A stretch of 64,000 nt of DNA. Origin: Cellulomonas humilata (GTDB taxonomy: Bacteria; Actinomycetota; Actinomycetes; Actinomycetales; Cellulomonadaceae). Location of the stretch: the NCBI RefSeq assembly GCF_013359775.1, contig NZ_JABMCI010000053.1, positions 1-64,000 on the forward strand, written 5' to 3'. Positions 40,033 to 49,410 of this stretch are shown here, one piece after another. The notes under the pieces are model-generated. The model saw nothing but the letters and a program-made list of their open reading frames with translations. It was not told where the DNA came from and did not search any database. The position numbers and the translations under genes are program-made. Numbering within the stretch: position 1 is the first letter of the stretch; each line of letters opens with the position of its first letter.

Positions 40033-42612
40033 TCAGCCCACCTGGGGCAGGGTGCCCGTGCCGCCGTCGCTGATGACCGGGCCCGCCGCGGGCAGGTCGG
40101 TGCCCGACCCCGGCGTGCCGTAGGAGGCGCCGACCGGGACCGGCTCCGACGTGAACGCGCCGCGCGGGACGCCACGGAACGTGAACTCCCCGAGCAGACC
40201 CTCGCCCTCGGCGTCCACGATCACCAGCTGACCGGCCTTGAGCTCGCCGAACAGGATCTTCTCGGACAGTGCGTCCTCGATGTCCCGCTGGATGGCGCGG
40301 CGCAGCGGCCGAGCACCCAGGACCGGGTCGTAGCCCTTCTCCGACAGCAGCGTCTTGGCCGCAGGCGTGATCTCGATGTCCATGTCCTTGTCCCGCAGGC
40401 GCTTGGCCAGCTTGGCGATCATCAGGTCGACGATCGCGAAGATCTCCGGCTGGGACAGCTGCGGGAACACGACCACGTCGTCGACGCGGTTGAGGAACTC
40501 AGGCCGGAAGTGCTGCTTGAGCTCGTCGTTGACCTTGGACTTCATGCGCTCGTACGACGTCGACAGGTCCCCGCCGGCCTGGAAGCCGGTCATGAGGCCC
40601 TTGGCGATGTCCCGGGTGCCGAGGTTCGTGGTCATGATGATGACGGTGTTCTTGAAGTCGACCACCCGGCCCTGCGAGTCGGTCAGGCGACCGTCCTCGA
40701 GGATCTGGAGGAGCGAGTTGAAGATGTCCGCGTGCGCCTTCTCGACCTCGTCGAAGAGGACCACCGAGAACGGCTTGCGACGGACCTTCTCCGTGAGCTG
40801 ACCGCCCTCGTCGTACCCGACGTAGCCGGGGGGCGAGCCGAACAGCCGCGAGACCGTGTGCTTCTCCGAGAACTCGGACATGTCGAGCTGGATCAGCGCG
40901 TCCTCGTCACCGAACAGGAACTCCGCGAGCGCCTTGGCCAGCTCGGTCTTCCCGACGCCCGTGGGCCCGGCGAAGATGAACGACCCACCGGGACGCTTCG
41001 GGTCCTTGAGCCCGGCACGCGTCCGACGGATGGCCTGCGAGAGCGCCTTGATGGCGGCGTCCTGGCCGACGACCCGCTTGTGCAGGTTCTCCTCCATGTG
41101 GAGCAGACGGCTGGACTCCTCCTCGGTGAGCTTGAACACCGGGATGCCCGTGGCGATCGCCAGCACCTCGGCGATGAGCTCCTCGTCCACCTCGGCCACC
41201 GCGTCGAGGTCGCCGGACTTCCAGGCCTTCTCCTTCTCCACGCGCTTGAGACCGAGCTGCTTCTCGGCGTCGCGGAGACGGGCTGCCTTCTCGAAGTCCT
41301 GCTCGTCGATCGCCGACTCCTTGTCGCGGCGCGTCTCGGCGATCTGCTCGTCGAGCTCGCGCAGCTCCGGGGGAGCCGTCATGCGGCGGATGCGCAGGCG
41401 GGCGCCGGCCTCGTCGACCAGGTCGATCGCCTTGTCCGGCAGGTAGCGGTCGTTGACGTACCGGTCCGCCAGGGTGGCTGCGGCGACCAGCGCGGCGTCC
41501 GTGATGGACACGCGGTGGTGCGCCTCGTACCGGTCGCGCAGACCCTTGAGGATCTCGATCGCGTGCGCCAGGTTGGGCTCGGCCACCTGGATCGGCTGGA
41601 AGCGACGCTCCAGGGCCGGGTCCTTCTCGACGTACTTGCGGTACTCGTCGAGCGTGGTGGCTCCGATGGTCTGGAGCTCGCCGCGCGCCAGCATCGGCTT
41701 GAGGATGCTCGCGGCGTCGATGGCGCCCTCGGCGGCACCCGCCCCGACGAGGGTGTGGATCTCGTCGATGAACAGGATGATGTCGCCGCGCGTTCGGATC
41801 TCCTTGAGCACCTTCTTCAGGCGCTCCTCGAAGTCACCGCGGTAACGGGAACCCGCCACGAGCGCGCCCAGGTCCAGCGTGTAGAGCTGCTTGTCCTTGA
41901 GCGTCTCGGGCACGTCGCCGCGCACGATGTCCTGCGCGAGGCCCTCGACGACGGCGGTCTTGCCGACGCCGGGCTCCCCGATGAGGACCGGGTTGTTCTT
42001 GGTGCGGCGGGACAGCACCTGCATGACCCGCTCGATCTCCTTCTCGCGACCGATGACCGGGTCGAGCTTGCCGTCGCGCGCAGCCTGCGTGAGGTTGCGG
42101 CCGAACTGGTCGAGGACGGCGCTGCCCGAGGGCTGCCCCTCCTGCGGACCGCCGGCGGCGACGGGCTCCTTGCCCTGGTAGCCGGAGACGAGCTGGATGA
42201 CCTGCTGACGCACGCGGTTCAGGTCCGCACCCAGCTTGTTGAGGACCTGGGCGGCGACGCCCTCGCCCTCGCGGATGAGGCCGAGCAGGATGTGCTCGGT
42301 CCCGATGTAGTTGTGGCCCAGCTGGAGCGCCTCGCGCAGCGAGAGCTCGAGCACCTTCTTGGCGCGCGGGGTGAAGGGGATGTGCCCCGACGGAGCCTGC
42401 TGGCCCTCGCCGATGATCTCCTGCACCTGGGCGCGGACGGCCTCGAGCGAGATGCCGAGCGACTCCAGAGCCTTGGCCGCGACACCCTCACCCTCGTGGA
42501 TCAGGCCCAGGAGGATGTGCTCCGTCCCGATGTAGTTGTGGTTGAGCATCCGTGCCTCTTCTTGGGCAAGGACGACCACGCGGCGGGCTCGGTCCGTGAA
42601 TCTCTCGAACAT
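40033..42612 (-). CDS. clpC: ClpC AAA+ unfoldase, ATPase subunit of Clp protease
   Basis: The 859-residue ATPase unfolds substrates and feeds them to ClpP in the cytoplasm. Domains: two Clp N-terminal repeats (about 1-145, each with [14 protein letters not shown]), AAA1 with Walker A GEPGVGKT at 212-219, the ClpC-specific UVR/middle domain (about 425-465, [19 protein letters not shown]), AAA2 with Walker [24 protein letters not shown], and a C-terminal D2-small domain ending in a short Gly/Pro/Ser tail. Length is normal for actinobacterial ClpC (about 840-860). The ATG at 42612 follows GAGGAG at 5 bases; the in-frame GTG at 42618 is inside that spacing. It appears monocistronic, with a terminator downstream, and is a core gene next to an accessory region. 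Confidence 0.97.
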   Translation of the reverse strand: MFERFTDRARRVVVLAQEEARMLNHNYIGTEHILLGLIHEGEGVAAKALESLGISLEAVRAQVQEIIGEGQQAPSGHIPFTPRAKKVLELSLREALQLGHNYIGTEHILLGLIREGEGVAAQVLNKLGADLNRVRQQVIQLVSGYQGKEPVAAGGPQEGQPSGSAVLDQFGRNLTQAARDGKLDPVIGREKEIERVMQVLSRRTKNNPVLIGEPGVGKTAVVEGLAQDIVRGDVPETLKDKQLYTLDLGALVAGSRYRGDFEERLKKVLKEIRTRGDIILFIDEIHTLVGAGAAEGAIDAASILKPMLARGELQTIGATTLDEYRKYVEKDPALERRFQPIQVAEPNLAHAIEILKGLRDRYEAHHRVSITDAALVAAATLADRYVNDRYLPDKAIDLVDEAGARLRIRRMTAPPELRELDEQIAETRRDKESAIDEQDFEKAARLRDAEKQLGLKRVEKEKAWKSGDLDAVAEVDEELIAEVLAIATGIPVFKLTEEESSRLLHMEENLHKRVVGQDAAIKALSQAIRRTRAGLKDPKRPGGSFIFAGPTGVGKTELAKALAEFLFGDEDALIQLDMSEFSEKHTVSRLFGSPPGYVGYDEGGQLTEKVRRKPFSVVLFDEVEKAHADIFNSLLQILEDGRLTDSQGRVVDFKNTVIIMTTNLGTRDIAKGLMTGFQAGGDLSTSYERMKSKVNDELKQHFRPEFLNRVDDVVVFPQLSQPEIFAIVDLMIAKLAKRLRDKDMDIEITPAAKTLLSEKGYDPVLGARPLRRAIQRDIEDALSEKILFGELKAGQLVIVDAEGEGLLGEFTFRGVPRGAFTSEPVPVGASYGTPGSGTDLPAAGPVISDGGTGTLPQVG

Positions 42613-42890
42613 GTGCACTCCTCACGAGCTGCGTGCCGGCTCCCCTGGCTGGCGCACCGGGGGACGACGGGCGGCGGCGTTGTTCGATGCTAACGGCGGG
42701 GTGCGGCCGGAACTGCCTCTGTTCGCCGCAGGCGTGACGACGGCCCCCGGTTGCCCGGGGTCATGGATCGCCGACGAGGTCCGGGTCTAGCGTCGATGTG
42801 CCCGAAGGGCGTCTCGGGCGAGCAGGGGCGACGACGCCTCGGCCACCCGAACCCGCACGTCTCCTGGTTGTCCTCGAGGGGAGGGGTCCT

Positions 42891-43880
42891 ATGGGTCCCC
42901 GACGACTGTTGCTCGCTCTGTCCTCCGCTGCGCTGCTCGTCCTGGCGCCGTCCACCGCCTCCGCGCACCACCCGACGCCGTCGCCCGAGCCGCAGCTGCT
43001 CACGACCGGCCTCTCCGGCGCGTGGGGAAGCACCGTCGGTCCCGACGGCGCCCTGTACGTGGCGGAGTCCGTGTCCGGGGAGGTCTCCCGGATCGACCCG
43101 CGCACCGGCGCGACGACGACGTTCGCCTCCGGCCTCCCGACCGCCCCGAACGGCGGCCCCCACGACATCGCGTTCGTGCGGGGGACCGCCTACGTGCTCG
43201 TCGGCTTCATCACGCCGGAGGCAGGCGGCGCGCCGGGCAACGTGGACGGCATCTACCGGATGGACGGCCCGAGCACGTTCACGCTGGTCGCGGACATCGG
43301 GACGTTCGCCAAGGAGAACCCGCCGACCACCGACTACTTCATCGCGACGGGGGTGCCGTACGCCCTCCAGCCGTACGCGGGCGGCTTCCTCGTCACCGAC
43401 GGGCACCACAACCGCGTCTACCAGGTGGCCCTCGACGGCTCGGTGTCCGTCCGGATCGCGTTCGACAACATCGTGCCCACGGGCATCGACGCCGTCGGGT
43501 CCCGGGTCTACATGGCCCAGGCCGGTGCTCTTCCGCACCTCGCCGCGGACGGGAAGATCGTCACCTTCGGCAAGCGCTCGACCACCGCGACCGAGGTCGC
43601 CGCGGGCGGACCGCTCATGGTGGACGTCACGGTGGACCGCGGACGCCAGCTGTACGGGCTCGCCCAGGGGATCTGGCCGCTCGGCGGCCCGGAGGGCTCG
43701 CCGGCGTCTCCGGACACCGGGCAGCTGCTCAAGGTCGGGCGGCACGGCTCGCTCCAGGTCGTCGCCGACGGTCTGGACCAGCCGGTCTCGTTCCAGATCA
43801 TCCGCGGCACGGCCTACGTGGTCACGCTCGGCGGCGAGGTCTGGACGGTCGACCTCTCCTCGAGGCACGGCCACCACTGA
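42891..43880 (+). CDS. secreted ScyD/ScyE-like beta-propeller protein
   Basis: The 329-residue exported protein has a signal peptide (MGPRRLLLALSSAALLVLAPSTASAHH) and then NHL-like propeller blades: GAWGSTVGPDGALYVAESVSGEVSRIDPRTG, GFLVTDGHHNRVYQVALDGS and LLKVGRHGSLQVVADGL. Proteins of this type are labelled ScyD/ScyE after cyanobacterial scytonemin genes, but actinobacterial members have no known function. The ATG at 42891 is chosen because GAGGGGAGGGG lies just upstream and the signal peptide starts there. It is divergent from clpC and followed by a hairpin. Confidence 0.85.
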   Translation: MGPRRLLLALSSAALLVLAPSTASAHHPTPSPEPQLLTTGLSGAWGSTVGPDGALYVAESVSGEVSRIDPRTGATTTFASGLPTAPNGGPHDIAFVRGTAYVLVGFITPEAGGAPGNVDGIYRMDGPSTFTLVADIGTFAKENPPTTDYFIATGVPYALQPYAGGFLVTDGHHNRVYQVALDGSVSVRIAFDNIVPTGIDAVGSRVYMAQAGALPHLAADGKIVTFGKRSTTATEVAAGGPLMVDVTVDRGRQLYGLAQGIWPLGGPEGSPASPDTGQLLKVGRHGSLQVVADGLDQPVSFQIIRGTAYVVTLGGEVWTVDLSSRHGHH

Positions 43881-44195
43881 TCGCGCGGGCGAGGGGCCGG
43901 GCGGAGCTGCCCGGCCCTTCGTCGCGCGCGGACGACGCCCCCCGCCGCCCGCCGCCGAGCGGGGCGACCAGCCGCACCACGATCACACCGGCGGCGGCCA
44001 GGAAGGGTGGTGCCGCGACGAGGGTGACCAGGCGGTCGTCGGAGACCTGACCGGACGCCGCCGACCGGACCGCGTCCTGCACCTCCATCACGCGGGCTCG
44101 CGCGTCGGCGCGGGCGTCCGTCGCGACATCGGGCCTCCTTCGTCGGAGGCACGGTAGCGGTCGGCGCACCGGGTCCGCGGCGGATCGCGGGCTCG
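43881..44195. other. 315-base region with a hairpin and one doubtful small reading frame
   Basis: Apart from the hairpin at 43894-43917 there is no convincing gene. A minus-strand frame (43822-44088 if started at ATG 44088) would encode 88 residues with one hydrophobic helix (LVTLVAAPPFLAAAGVIVVRLVAPLG). It lacks a good ribosome site and runs into the end of the propeller gene, so I do not call it a gene. Confidence 0.4.
43894..43917 (+). terminator. hairpin terminator
   Basis: Arms GGGCCGGGC and GCCCGGCCC with a 6-base loop, 13 bases after the propeller-gene stop. Flanking GCGC and CGA bases can extend the stem. Confidence 0.65.
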
Positions 44196-44810
44196 TCAAC
44201 CCACCGGGTGCACGATCACCCACGTGGCCACCGTGACGCCGGCGGACTGGTTGCTCAGCCGGTGGGGTGTGCCGCACGCGTAGGAGATCGTGTCGCCGGT
44301 GCGGACCACCACGCGCTCGTCGGGGAAGTCGATGGTCAGCTCCCCCTGCGTCACGGTGCCGATCTCGTAGCCCACGTGGGTGAGCAGCTCGTTCTGCTCG
44401 GCGCCCGTGGAGCCGGGTGGGTAGGTGGACTCGAAGAAGTCGACGTCCCGCGACGGCCCGGGCGACAGGCGTCGGAAGACCACGCCCCCGGCCAGGCGGA
44501 CCACGTCGGCCTCGACCGCGCGGCGCACCACGTAGCCGTCGAGCACCGGCTGGGGAGCGCTCGGCGACGGGCCGCCGAACACGTCGACCAGGCTGGCGTC
44601 GAGTGCCGTGACGAGCGCGAAGAGGCGGTTCACCGACGGGCGCAACACACCGCGCTCGATCTGGGACACGGCACTGGTGGAGATGCCCACGCGTCGGCCC
44701 ACCTCGCGCAGGGTCAGCCCGCGGTCCTCGCGCAGCTGGCGCAGGCGCGCGCCCAGCTGCTCGGAGTCGAAGGCATCGAGGAGCCGGCCGGCCTCGTCGA
44801 CTGCGGTCAC
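44196..44810 (-). CDS. XRE-family regulator with C-terminal cupin sensor
   Basis: The 204-residue regulator has an XRE helix-turn-helix (about residues 18-75: LGARLRQLREDRGLTLREVGRRVGISTSAVSQIERG) and a cupin ligand domain (about 125-200: THVGYEIGTVTQGELTIDFPDERVVVRTGDTISYACGTPHRLSN). This layout is common for regulators of small nitrogenous substrates. The GTG at 44810 is chosen for the AGGAG 4 bases upstream; an ATG at 44846 is in frame. It is divergent from the NCS1 permease gene and is the probable regulator of the ureide cluster, acting on the TTCACA-type repeats between them. Confidence 0.88.
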   Translation of the reverse strand: MTAVDEAGRLLDAFDSEQLGARLRQLREDRGLTLREVGRRVGISTSAVSQIERGVLRPSVNRLFALVTALDASLVDVFGGPSPSAPQPVLDGYVVRRAVEADVVRLAGGVVFRRLSPGPSRDVDFFESTYPPGSTGAEQNELLTHVGYEIGTVTQGELTIDFPDERVVVRTGDTISYACGTPHRLSNQSAGVTVATWVIVHPVG

Positions 44811-44848
44811 AGCACTCCTCTGTCCGGACTCACGACTGAACCCCAAAG

Positions 44849-44895
44849 TTCACAAACCGGTAACCGATCGCGGGTTGTGAAGTCATAGATTCACA
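44849..44895. promoter_or_regulatory. TTCACA/TGTGAA repeat cluster, likely operator of the XRE-cupin regulator
   Basis: TTCACAAACC (44849-44858) and GGGTTGTGAA (44872-44881) form an inverted repeat with a 13-base gap. TGTGAA (44876-44881) also pairs with TTCACA (44890-44895). Three half-sites therefore lie between the regulator start (44810) and the permease start (44977), in the usual place for a shared divergent operator. Confidence 0.6.
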
Positions 44896-44976
44896 CGCGT
44901 TCAGCGATCGCTTCACCGTACGGGATGACGGACACGCACGGACAGACCCCCACCACGACCCCGCGTGAGGACCACC

Positions 44977-46572
44977 ATGAACCCCGAGACCACCGCGCTC
45001 AACGAGCTCCCGAACGACGTCGTCGAGGCCGCCGGCCTGCCCCCCGGCGCCGGCACGATCAAGCCCGGCTACGACCCGCGGCTCACCAACGAGGACCTGG
45101 CGCCGCTGAAGAACCAGACCTGGTCGTCGTACAACATCTTCGCGTTCTGGATGTCCGACGTGCACAGCGTCGGCGGCTACGTCACGGCCGGCAGCCTGTT
45201 CGCGCTCGGCATCGCCAGCTGGCAGGTGCTCGTCGCGCTCATCGTCGGCATCGTCATCGTGCAGCTGTTCTGCAACCTCGTCGCCAAGCCGAGCCAGAAG
45301 ACCGGCGTGCCGTACCCGGTGATCAACCGCGCGGTGTTCGGCGTGCTCGGCGCCAACATCCCCGCGATCATCCGCGGCCTGATCGCGGTGGCCTGGTACG
45401 GGGTGCAGACGTTCCTCGCCGCCGAGGCGCTGAACATCATCTTCCTGAAGTTCATCCCGAGCTCCGCGGAGCTCCTGGAGACCAGCTTCCTCGGGCTGTC
45501 GACGCTCGGCTGGATCTCCTACGCGATCCTCTGGGTGGCCCAGGCGGCGCTGTTCTGGACCGGCATGGAGACCATCCGCAAGTTCATCGACTGGGCCGGC
45601 CCCGCGGTCTACGTGGTGATGATCGCGCTGGCGATCTACCTGGTCTCCGAGGCCGGGTGGAGCAACATCTCGCTCAACCTGTCGTCCGGCCCGCCCATGG
45701 GCTTCTGGGCGTCGATCCCGGTGATGCTCGGGGCGATCGCGCTGGTCGTCTCCTACTTCTCGGGGCCGATGCTGAACTTCGGCGACTTCGCCCGGTACGG
45801 CAAGAGCTTCACGGCCGTGAAGAAGGGCAACTTCCTCGGGCTGCCGCTGAACTTCCTGTTCTTCTCGCTGCTCACCGTCATCTGCGCGTCCGCCACGGTC
45901 CCGGTGTTCGGCGAGCTGATCACCGACCCGATCCACACGGTCCAGCAGATCGACACGCCGTTCGCCATCCTGCTCGGCGGCCTCACGTTCGTCACCGCGA
46001 CCGTCGGCATCAACATCGTCGCGAACTTCATCTCCCCCGCGTTCGACTTCTCCAACGTGTCCCCGCAGAAGATCAGCTGGCGCATGGGCGGCATGATCGC
46101 GGCCGTCGGGTCGGTGCTGCTGACCCCGTGGAACTGGTACTCCAACGCGAACGCCATCCACTACACGCTCGGCGTGCTGGGCGCCCTCATCGGCCCGCTG
46201 TTCGGCATCCTCATCGCCGGCTACTACGTGATCGGCAAGCAGCGGGTGCACGTGGACGACATGTTCACCATGTCCACCACCGGCAAGTACTGGTACTCCG
46301 GCGGCTACAACCGCAACGCGGTGGCCACGGTCATCTCCGCCGGGCTGGTCTCCGTGGCGGCCGCCGTGCTGCCCAAGGCGTTCGCGGACATGGGCGCGTT
46401 CGACGTCACCTGGATCGCCAGCTACAGCTGGTTCATCGGCTGCGGGCTCGGGTACGCGATCTTCGTGTTCCTCGAGCGGCGCAACCCGCAGATCCCGGTG
46501 CTGGACGCGTCCGACGAGCACGTGTCGGACGGAACCGTCAGCGAGCGCACCGGCGCGGGCGTCACGGTCTGA
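44977..46572 (+). CDS. NCS1-family permease (allantoin/hydantoin/nucleobase type)
   Basis: The 531-residue inner-membrane transporter has about 12 helices and NCS1 signatures: the N-terminal LTNEDLAPLKNQTWSSYNIFAFWMSDVHSVGGY, SQKTGVPYPVINRAVFGVLGANIPAIIRG in helices 2-3, and GDFARYGKSFTAVKKGNFLGLPLNF. The family imports allantoin, hydantoins, uracil or cytosine with sodium or protons. Racemase and allantoinase downstream make allantoin or a related ureide the likely cargo. The ATG at 44977 has TGAGGA 6 bases upstream; a GTG at 44965 is the alternative. Two bases separate its stop from the racemase start. Confidence 0.93.
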   Translation: MNPETTALNELPNDVVEAAGLPPGAGTIKPGYDPRLTNEDLAPLKNQTWSSYNIFAFWMSDVHSVGGYVTAGSLFALGIASWQVLVALIVGIVIVQLFCNLVAKPSQKTGVPYPVINRAVFGVLGANIPAIIRGLIAVAWYGVQTFLAAEALNIIFLKFIPSSAELLETSFLGLSTLGWISYAILWVAQAALFWTGMETIRKFIDWAGPAVYVVMIALAIYLVSEAGWSNISLNLSSGPPMGFWASIPVMLGAIALVVSYFSGPMLNFGDFARYGKSFTAVKKGNFLGLPLNFLFFSLLTVICASATVPVFGELITDPIHTVQQIDTPFAILLGGLTFVTATVGINIVANFISPAFDFSNVSPQKISWRMGGMIAAVGSVLLTPWNWYSNANAIHYTLGVLGALIGPLFGILIAGYYVIGKQRVHVDDMFTMSTTGKYWYSGGYNRNAVATVISAGLVSVAAAVLPKAFADMGAFDVTWIASYSWFIGCGLGYAIFVFLERRNPQIPVLDASDEHVSDGTVSERTGAGVTV

Positions 46573-46574
46573 GC

Positions 46575-47333
46575 ATGCACATCCGGGTCATCAACCCCAA
46601 CACCACCCGGGCGATGACCGACCTCATCGGTCGGTCCGCCCGGGTGGTGGCGGCACCGGGGACCGTCGTCGACGCCGTCCAGCCGACCATGGGGCCGGCG
46701 TCGATCGAGAGCCACTACGAGGAGGCGCTGGCCGTCCCCGGGCTGCTCGAGCAGATCGCGCTCGGGGAGGCCGACGGGGTCGACGCCTACGTGGTCGCGT
46801 GCTTCGGGGACCCCGGTCTCGACGCCGCCCGCGAGCTGGCGCACGGTCCGGTGGTCGGTATCGCGGAGGCGGCCATGCACGCCGCCGCGCTGCTCGGCCG
46901 GCGGTTCAGCGTGGTCACCACGCTCGGCCGGACGCGGGCCCGTGCGCGGGAGCTGGCCGACCGGTACGGGTTCCGGGAGGCGTGCGTCGCGGTGCGCGCG
47001 TGCGAGGTCCCCGTGCTCGCGCTGGAGGACCCCGGCGCCCTGGCCCGGCTCACCGCGGAGTGCCGCCGTGCCGTCGAGCAGGACGAGGTCGACGCCGTCG
47101 TGCTGGGCTGCGCCGGCATGGCCGCGTGGTGCGCCGCGATCGCCGACGAGATCGGCGTGCCCGTGGTCGACGGCGTCGCGGCGGGGACGGTGCTCGCGCA
47201 GTCCCTCGTCGCGCTGGGGCTCCGGCCGAGCACGCGCGGGGAGTACGCGCGGCCGCCGGACAAGCCGATGGCGGGGCTGCTGGCGGGTTTCGAGATCCGC
47301 GCGGACGCGGTGCTGCCCGTGGCCGTAGCCTGA
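46575..47333 (+). CDS. allantoin/hydantoin racemase (Asp/Glu racemase superfamily)
   Basis: The 252-residue enzyme starts MHIRVINPNTTRAMTDLIG, typical of hydantoin and allantoin racemases. The two catalytic cysteines are at residue 76 (VACFGDPGLD) and residue 179 (LGCAGMA). It interconverts the stereoisomers of allantoin (or 5-substituted hydantoins) so that a stereospecific allantoinase can use both. It lies between the NCS1 permease (2 bases upstream) and the allantoinase (28 bases downstream), matching the expected pathway order. Confidence 0.9.
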   Translation: MHIRVINPNTTRAMTDLIGRSARVVAAPGTVVDAVQPTMGPASIESHYEEALAVPGLLEQIALGEADGVDAYVVACFGDPGLDAARELAHGPVVGIAEAAMHAAALLGRRFSVVTTLGRTRARARELADRYGFREACVAVRACEVPVLALEDPGALARLTAECRRAVEQDEVDAVVLGCAGMAAWCAAIADEIGVPVVDGVAAGTVLAQSLVALGLRPSTRGEYARPPDKPMAGLLAGFEIRADAVLPVAVA

Positions 47334-47361
47334 CGCAGCAGACGACCACCTGGGAGCCGCC

Positions 47362-48699
47362 ATGACCGTGCCCGACCTTGTCGTCCGTGCCGCGCGCGCG
47401 TGGGTGGACGGTGCGTTCCGTCCGGCTGTCGTGCAGGTGACCGACGGCCGGATCAGCGCGCTCGACGGGCCGGTGGCCGACGGCGCCGGCATTCTCGACC
47501 TCGCCGAGGACGAGGTCCTGCTGCCCGGCCTGGTCGACAGCCACGTGCACGTCAACGAGCCGGGCCGCACGCACTGGGAGGGTTTCGCGTCGGCGACGCG
47601 CGCCGCGGCGGCGGGCGGGGTGACGACGCTGGTCGACATGCCGCTCAACTCCGTCCCGCCGACCACGACGGTCCGGGCGCTGGACGCCAAACGAGCCGCG
47701 ACCGCCTACAAGCTCACGGTGGACGTCGCGTTCTGGGGCGGGGCCGTGCCCGACAACCTGGGATCGCTCGCGCCGCTGCACGCCGCCGGGGTCCGGGGGT
47801 TCAAGGCGTTCCTCACGCCGTCGGGCGTCGACGAGTTCGGGCACCTCGACGCCGCCCAGCTGGAGGCCGCGCTGGCCGAGGTGGCCACCCTCGGCAGCGT
47901 CCTGATCGTGCACGCGGAGGACCCCGCGGACCTGCGCGGCGACGGCGCGCTGGGAGAGCGGTACGCCGACTTCCTGGCCAGCCGGCCCGCCGTGAGCGAG
48001 CGGCACGCGATCGGCCGGGTGATCGACGCGATGCGCCGCACCGGCGCCCGCGCCCACGTCCTGCACCTGTCCGACGCCGGCTCGCTCGACCTGGTGCGCG
48101 CCGCCAAGGCCGAGGGCCTGCCGCTGACCGTCGAGACCTGCCCGCACTACCTGGCGCTGCGGGCCGAGGACGTGCCGGCCGCCGCCACGCAGTTCAAGTG
48201 CTGCCCGCCCATCCGCGACGCCGGCAACCAGGACCTGCTGTGGGAGGCCGTGCTCGACGGCACGATCGACGCGATCGTCTCCGACCACTCCCCGTCCACC
48301 GCCGACCTGAAGAACACCGACTTCGGGCTGTCCTGGGGCGGCATCGCCGGCCTCCAGCTGGGGCTGTCGGTGGTGTGGACCGAGGCGCGCAGGCGCGGGA
48401 TCGCGCTCGAGGCCCTGCTTCCGCTGGTCACCACCGGGCCGGCGCGCGTCGCCGGGCTGGACCTGGGCCGGCTGTCCGTCGGTGCGCCAGCGCACCTGGT
48501 CGCGTTCGCGCCCGACCAGGAGCGCGTCGTCGACGTGCATGCCCTGGAGCACCGGAACCCGATCTCGCCCTACGACGGCGCCACGCTCGCCGGTGCCGTG
48601 CGGACCGTGTGGCTGCACGGGTCACCGATCGTGCAGGGCGGAGCGGTGACCGCTCCGGGCACCGGCCGCGTGCTCCTGCCGGAGGTCGCCCGTGCGTGA
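47362..48699 (+). CDS. allB: allantoinase (cyclic amidohydrolase)
   Basis: The 445-residue metal-dependent amidohydrolase opens the hydantoin ring of allantoin to give allantoate. Seen: metal ligands in LPGLVDSHVHVNEPGRTHWEG near residue 60, the carboxylated lysine in GVRGFKAFLTPSGVDEF near 148, HAEDP near 185, ETCPHYL near 250 and the catalytic Asp in DAIVSDHSPS near 310. The NEPGRTHWEGF and CPPIRD segments favour allantoinase over dihydropyrimidinase or dihydroorotase. It follows the racemase in the same direction; the reversed DUF1275 gene then interrupts the run. Confidence 0.94.
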   Translation: MTVPDLVVRAARAWVDGAFRPAVVQVTDGRISALDGPVADGAGILDLAEDEVLLPGLVDSHVHVNEPGRTHWEGFASATRAAAAGGVTTLVDMPLNSVPPTTTVRALDAKRAATAYKLTVDVAFWGGAVPDNLGSLAPLHAAGVRGFKAFLTPSGVDEFGHLDAAQLEAALAEVATLGSVLIVHAEDPADLRGDGALGERYADFLASRPAVSERHAIGRVIDAMRRTGARAHVLHLSDAGSLDLVRAAKAEGLPLTVETCPHYLALRAEDVPAAATQFKCCPPIRDAGNQDLLWEAVLDGTIDAIVSDHSPSTADLKNTDFGLSWGGIAGLQLGLSVVWTEARRRGIALEALLPLVTTGPARVAGLDLGRLSVGAPAHLVAFAPDQERVVDVHALEHRNPISPYDGATLAGAVRTVWLHGSPIVQGGAVTAPGTGRVLLPEVARA

Positions 48700-48703
48700 G
48701 CCG

Positions 48704-49384
48704 TCAGGCCTCGCGGTGCCGGTGCCCGAGCGCGGCCGCCACCAGCGCCAGCACCCCCGCGAACAGCATCCCCACGCCCACGCCCTGCTCGCCCCCGACC
48801 TTCAGCAGCAGCGCTCCGACGCCGGCGCCGAGCAGGATCAGCAGCACCGCCAGCGAGCGCCGCGCCCACCCGTCGCCCGCGCCGCCGGCCAGCCGGCTGT
48901 CCGCCGCGAGCCCGGTGAGCGTGGACGTCACGACCACCGTGGTCACGTCCTTGACGGCGAGTCGGCGGGCGCTCGCGGCCTGGAGCCCCATCGCGACGGC
49001 CAGCAGGGCGGTGACGACGAACGCCCACCACGTCCCCTCGACCGGGGTCGCCACGAGCGCGCCCACACCGAGGACGACCGCGAGCACCCCGGTGGCCGCG
49101 AAGGTGCCGCTCGTGCGGTGCGACCAGCCGGCCGGGGCGGTCCGCAGCACGCGTCCGCCGACCGCGGCACCAGCCAGGAAGCCGACCAGCGCGAGCGCCG
49201 GGCCGAGGACGGGCAGGTCGTCGGCACCCGCGAGACCCATGCCGAGGATGACCACGTTGCCGGTCATGTTCGCGGTGAACACCCGGTCCAGGCCCAGGTA
49301 GCCGACGGCATCGACGATGCCCGTCGTGAACGTCAGAGCCAGCATGAGCACCAGGTGTCGGCGCGCGTCGTCCCAGGTCCTCAC
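48704..49384 (-). CDS. DUF1275 (YoaK-like) membrane protein
   Basis: The 226-residue protein has six to seven hydrophobic helices and the DUF1275 start LALTFTTGIVDAVGYLGLDRVFTANMTGNVVILGMGLAG. Its function is unknown. The GTG at 49384 (RTWDDARRHLVLML) is chosen as the start nearest the conserved region. It is the only minus-strand gene inside the ureide cluster: its stop is 4 bases from the allantoinase stop and its start is 26 bases from the divergent formamidase start. The second half of the cluster must therefore have its own promoter within or before those 26 bases, or read through from allB. Confidence 0.85.
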   Translation of the reverse strand: MRTWDDARRHLVLMLALTFTTGIVDAVGYLGLDRVFTANMTGNVVILGMGLAGADDLPVLGPALALVGFLAGAAVGGRVLRTAPAGWSHRTSGTFAATGVLAVVLGVGALVATPVEGTWWAFVVTALLAVAMGLQAASARRLAVKDVTTVVVTSTLTGLAADSRLAGGAGDGWARRSLAVLLILLGAGVGALLLKVGGEQGVGVGMLFAGVLALVAAALGHRHREA

Positions 49385-49410
49385 CGCGTCATCGTGGGGG
49401 TGCAGGACCG

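Noticed and set aside
38383-42693. A 1436-residue open frame on the plus strand opposite clpC and the serine hydrolase
   Set aside because: It is antisense to a clear ClpC ATPase, with low-complexity Leu/Val/Arg/Asp composition and no domain motif; long antisense frames are expected at this GC content.
43822-44277. Small minus-strand membrane protein after the beta-propeller gene
   Set aside because: Only one hydrophobic stretch, no ribosome site before the plausible start codons, and overlap with the 3' end of a well-supported gene.
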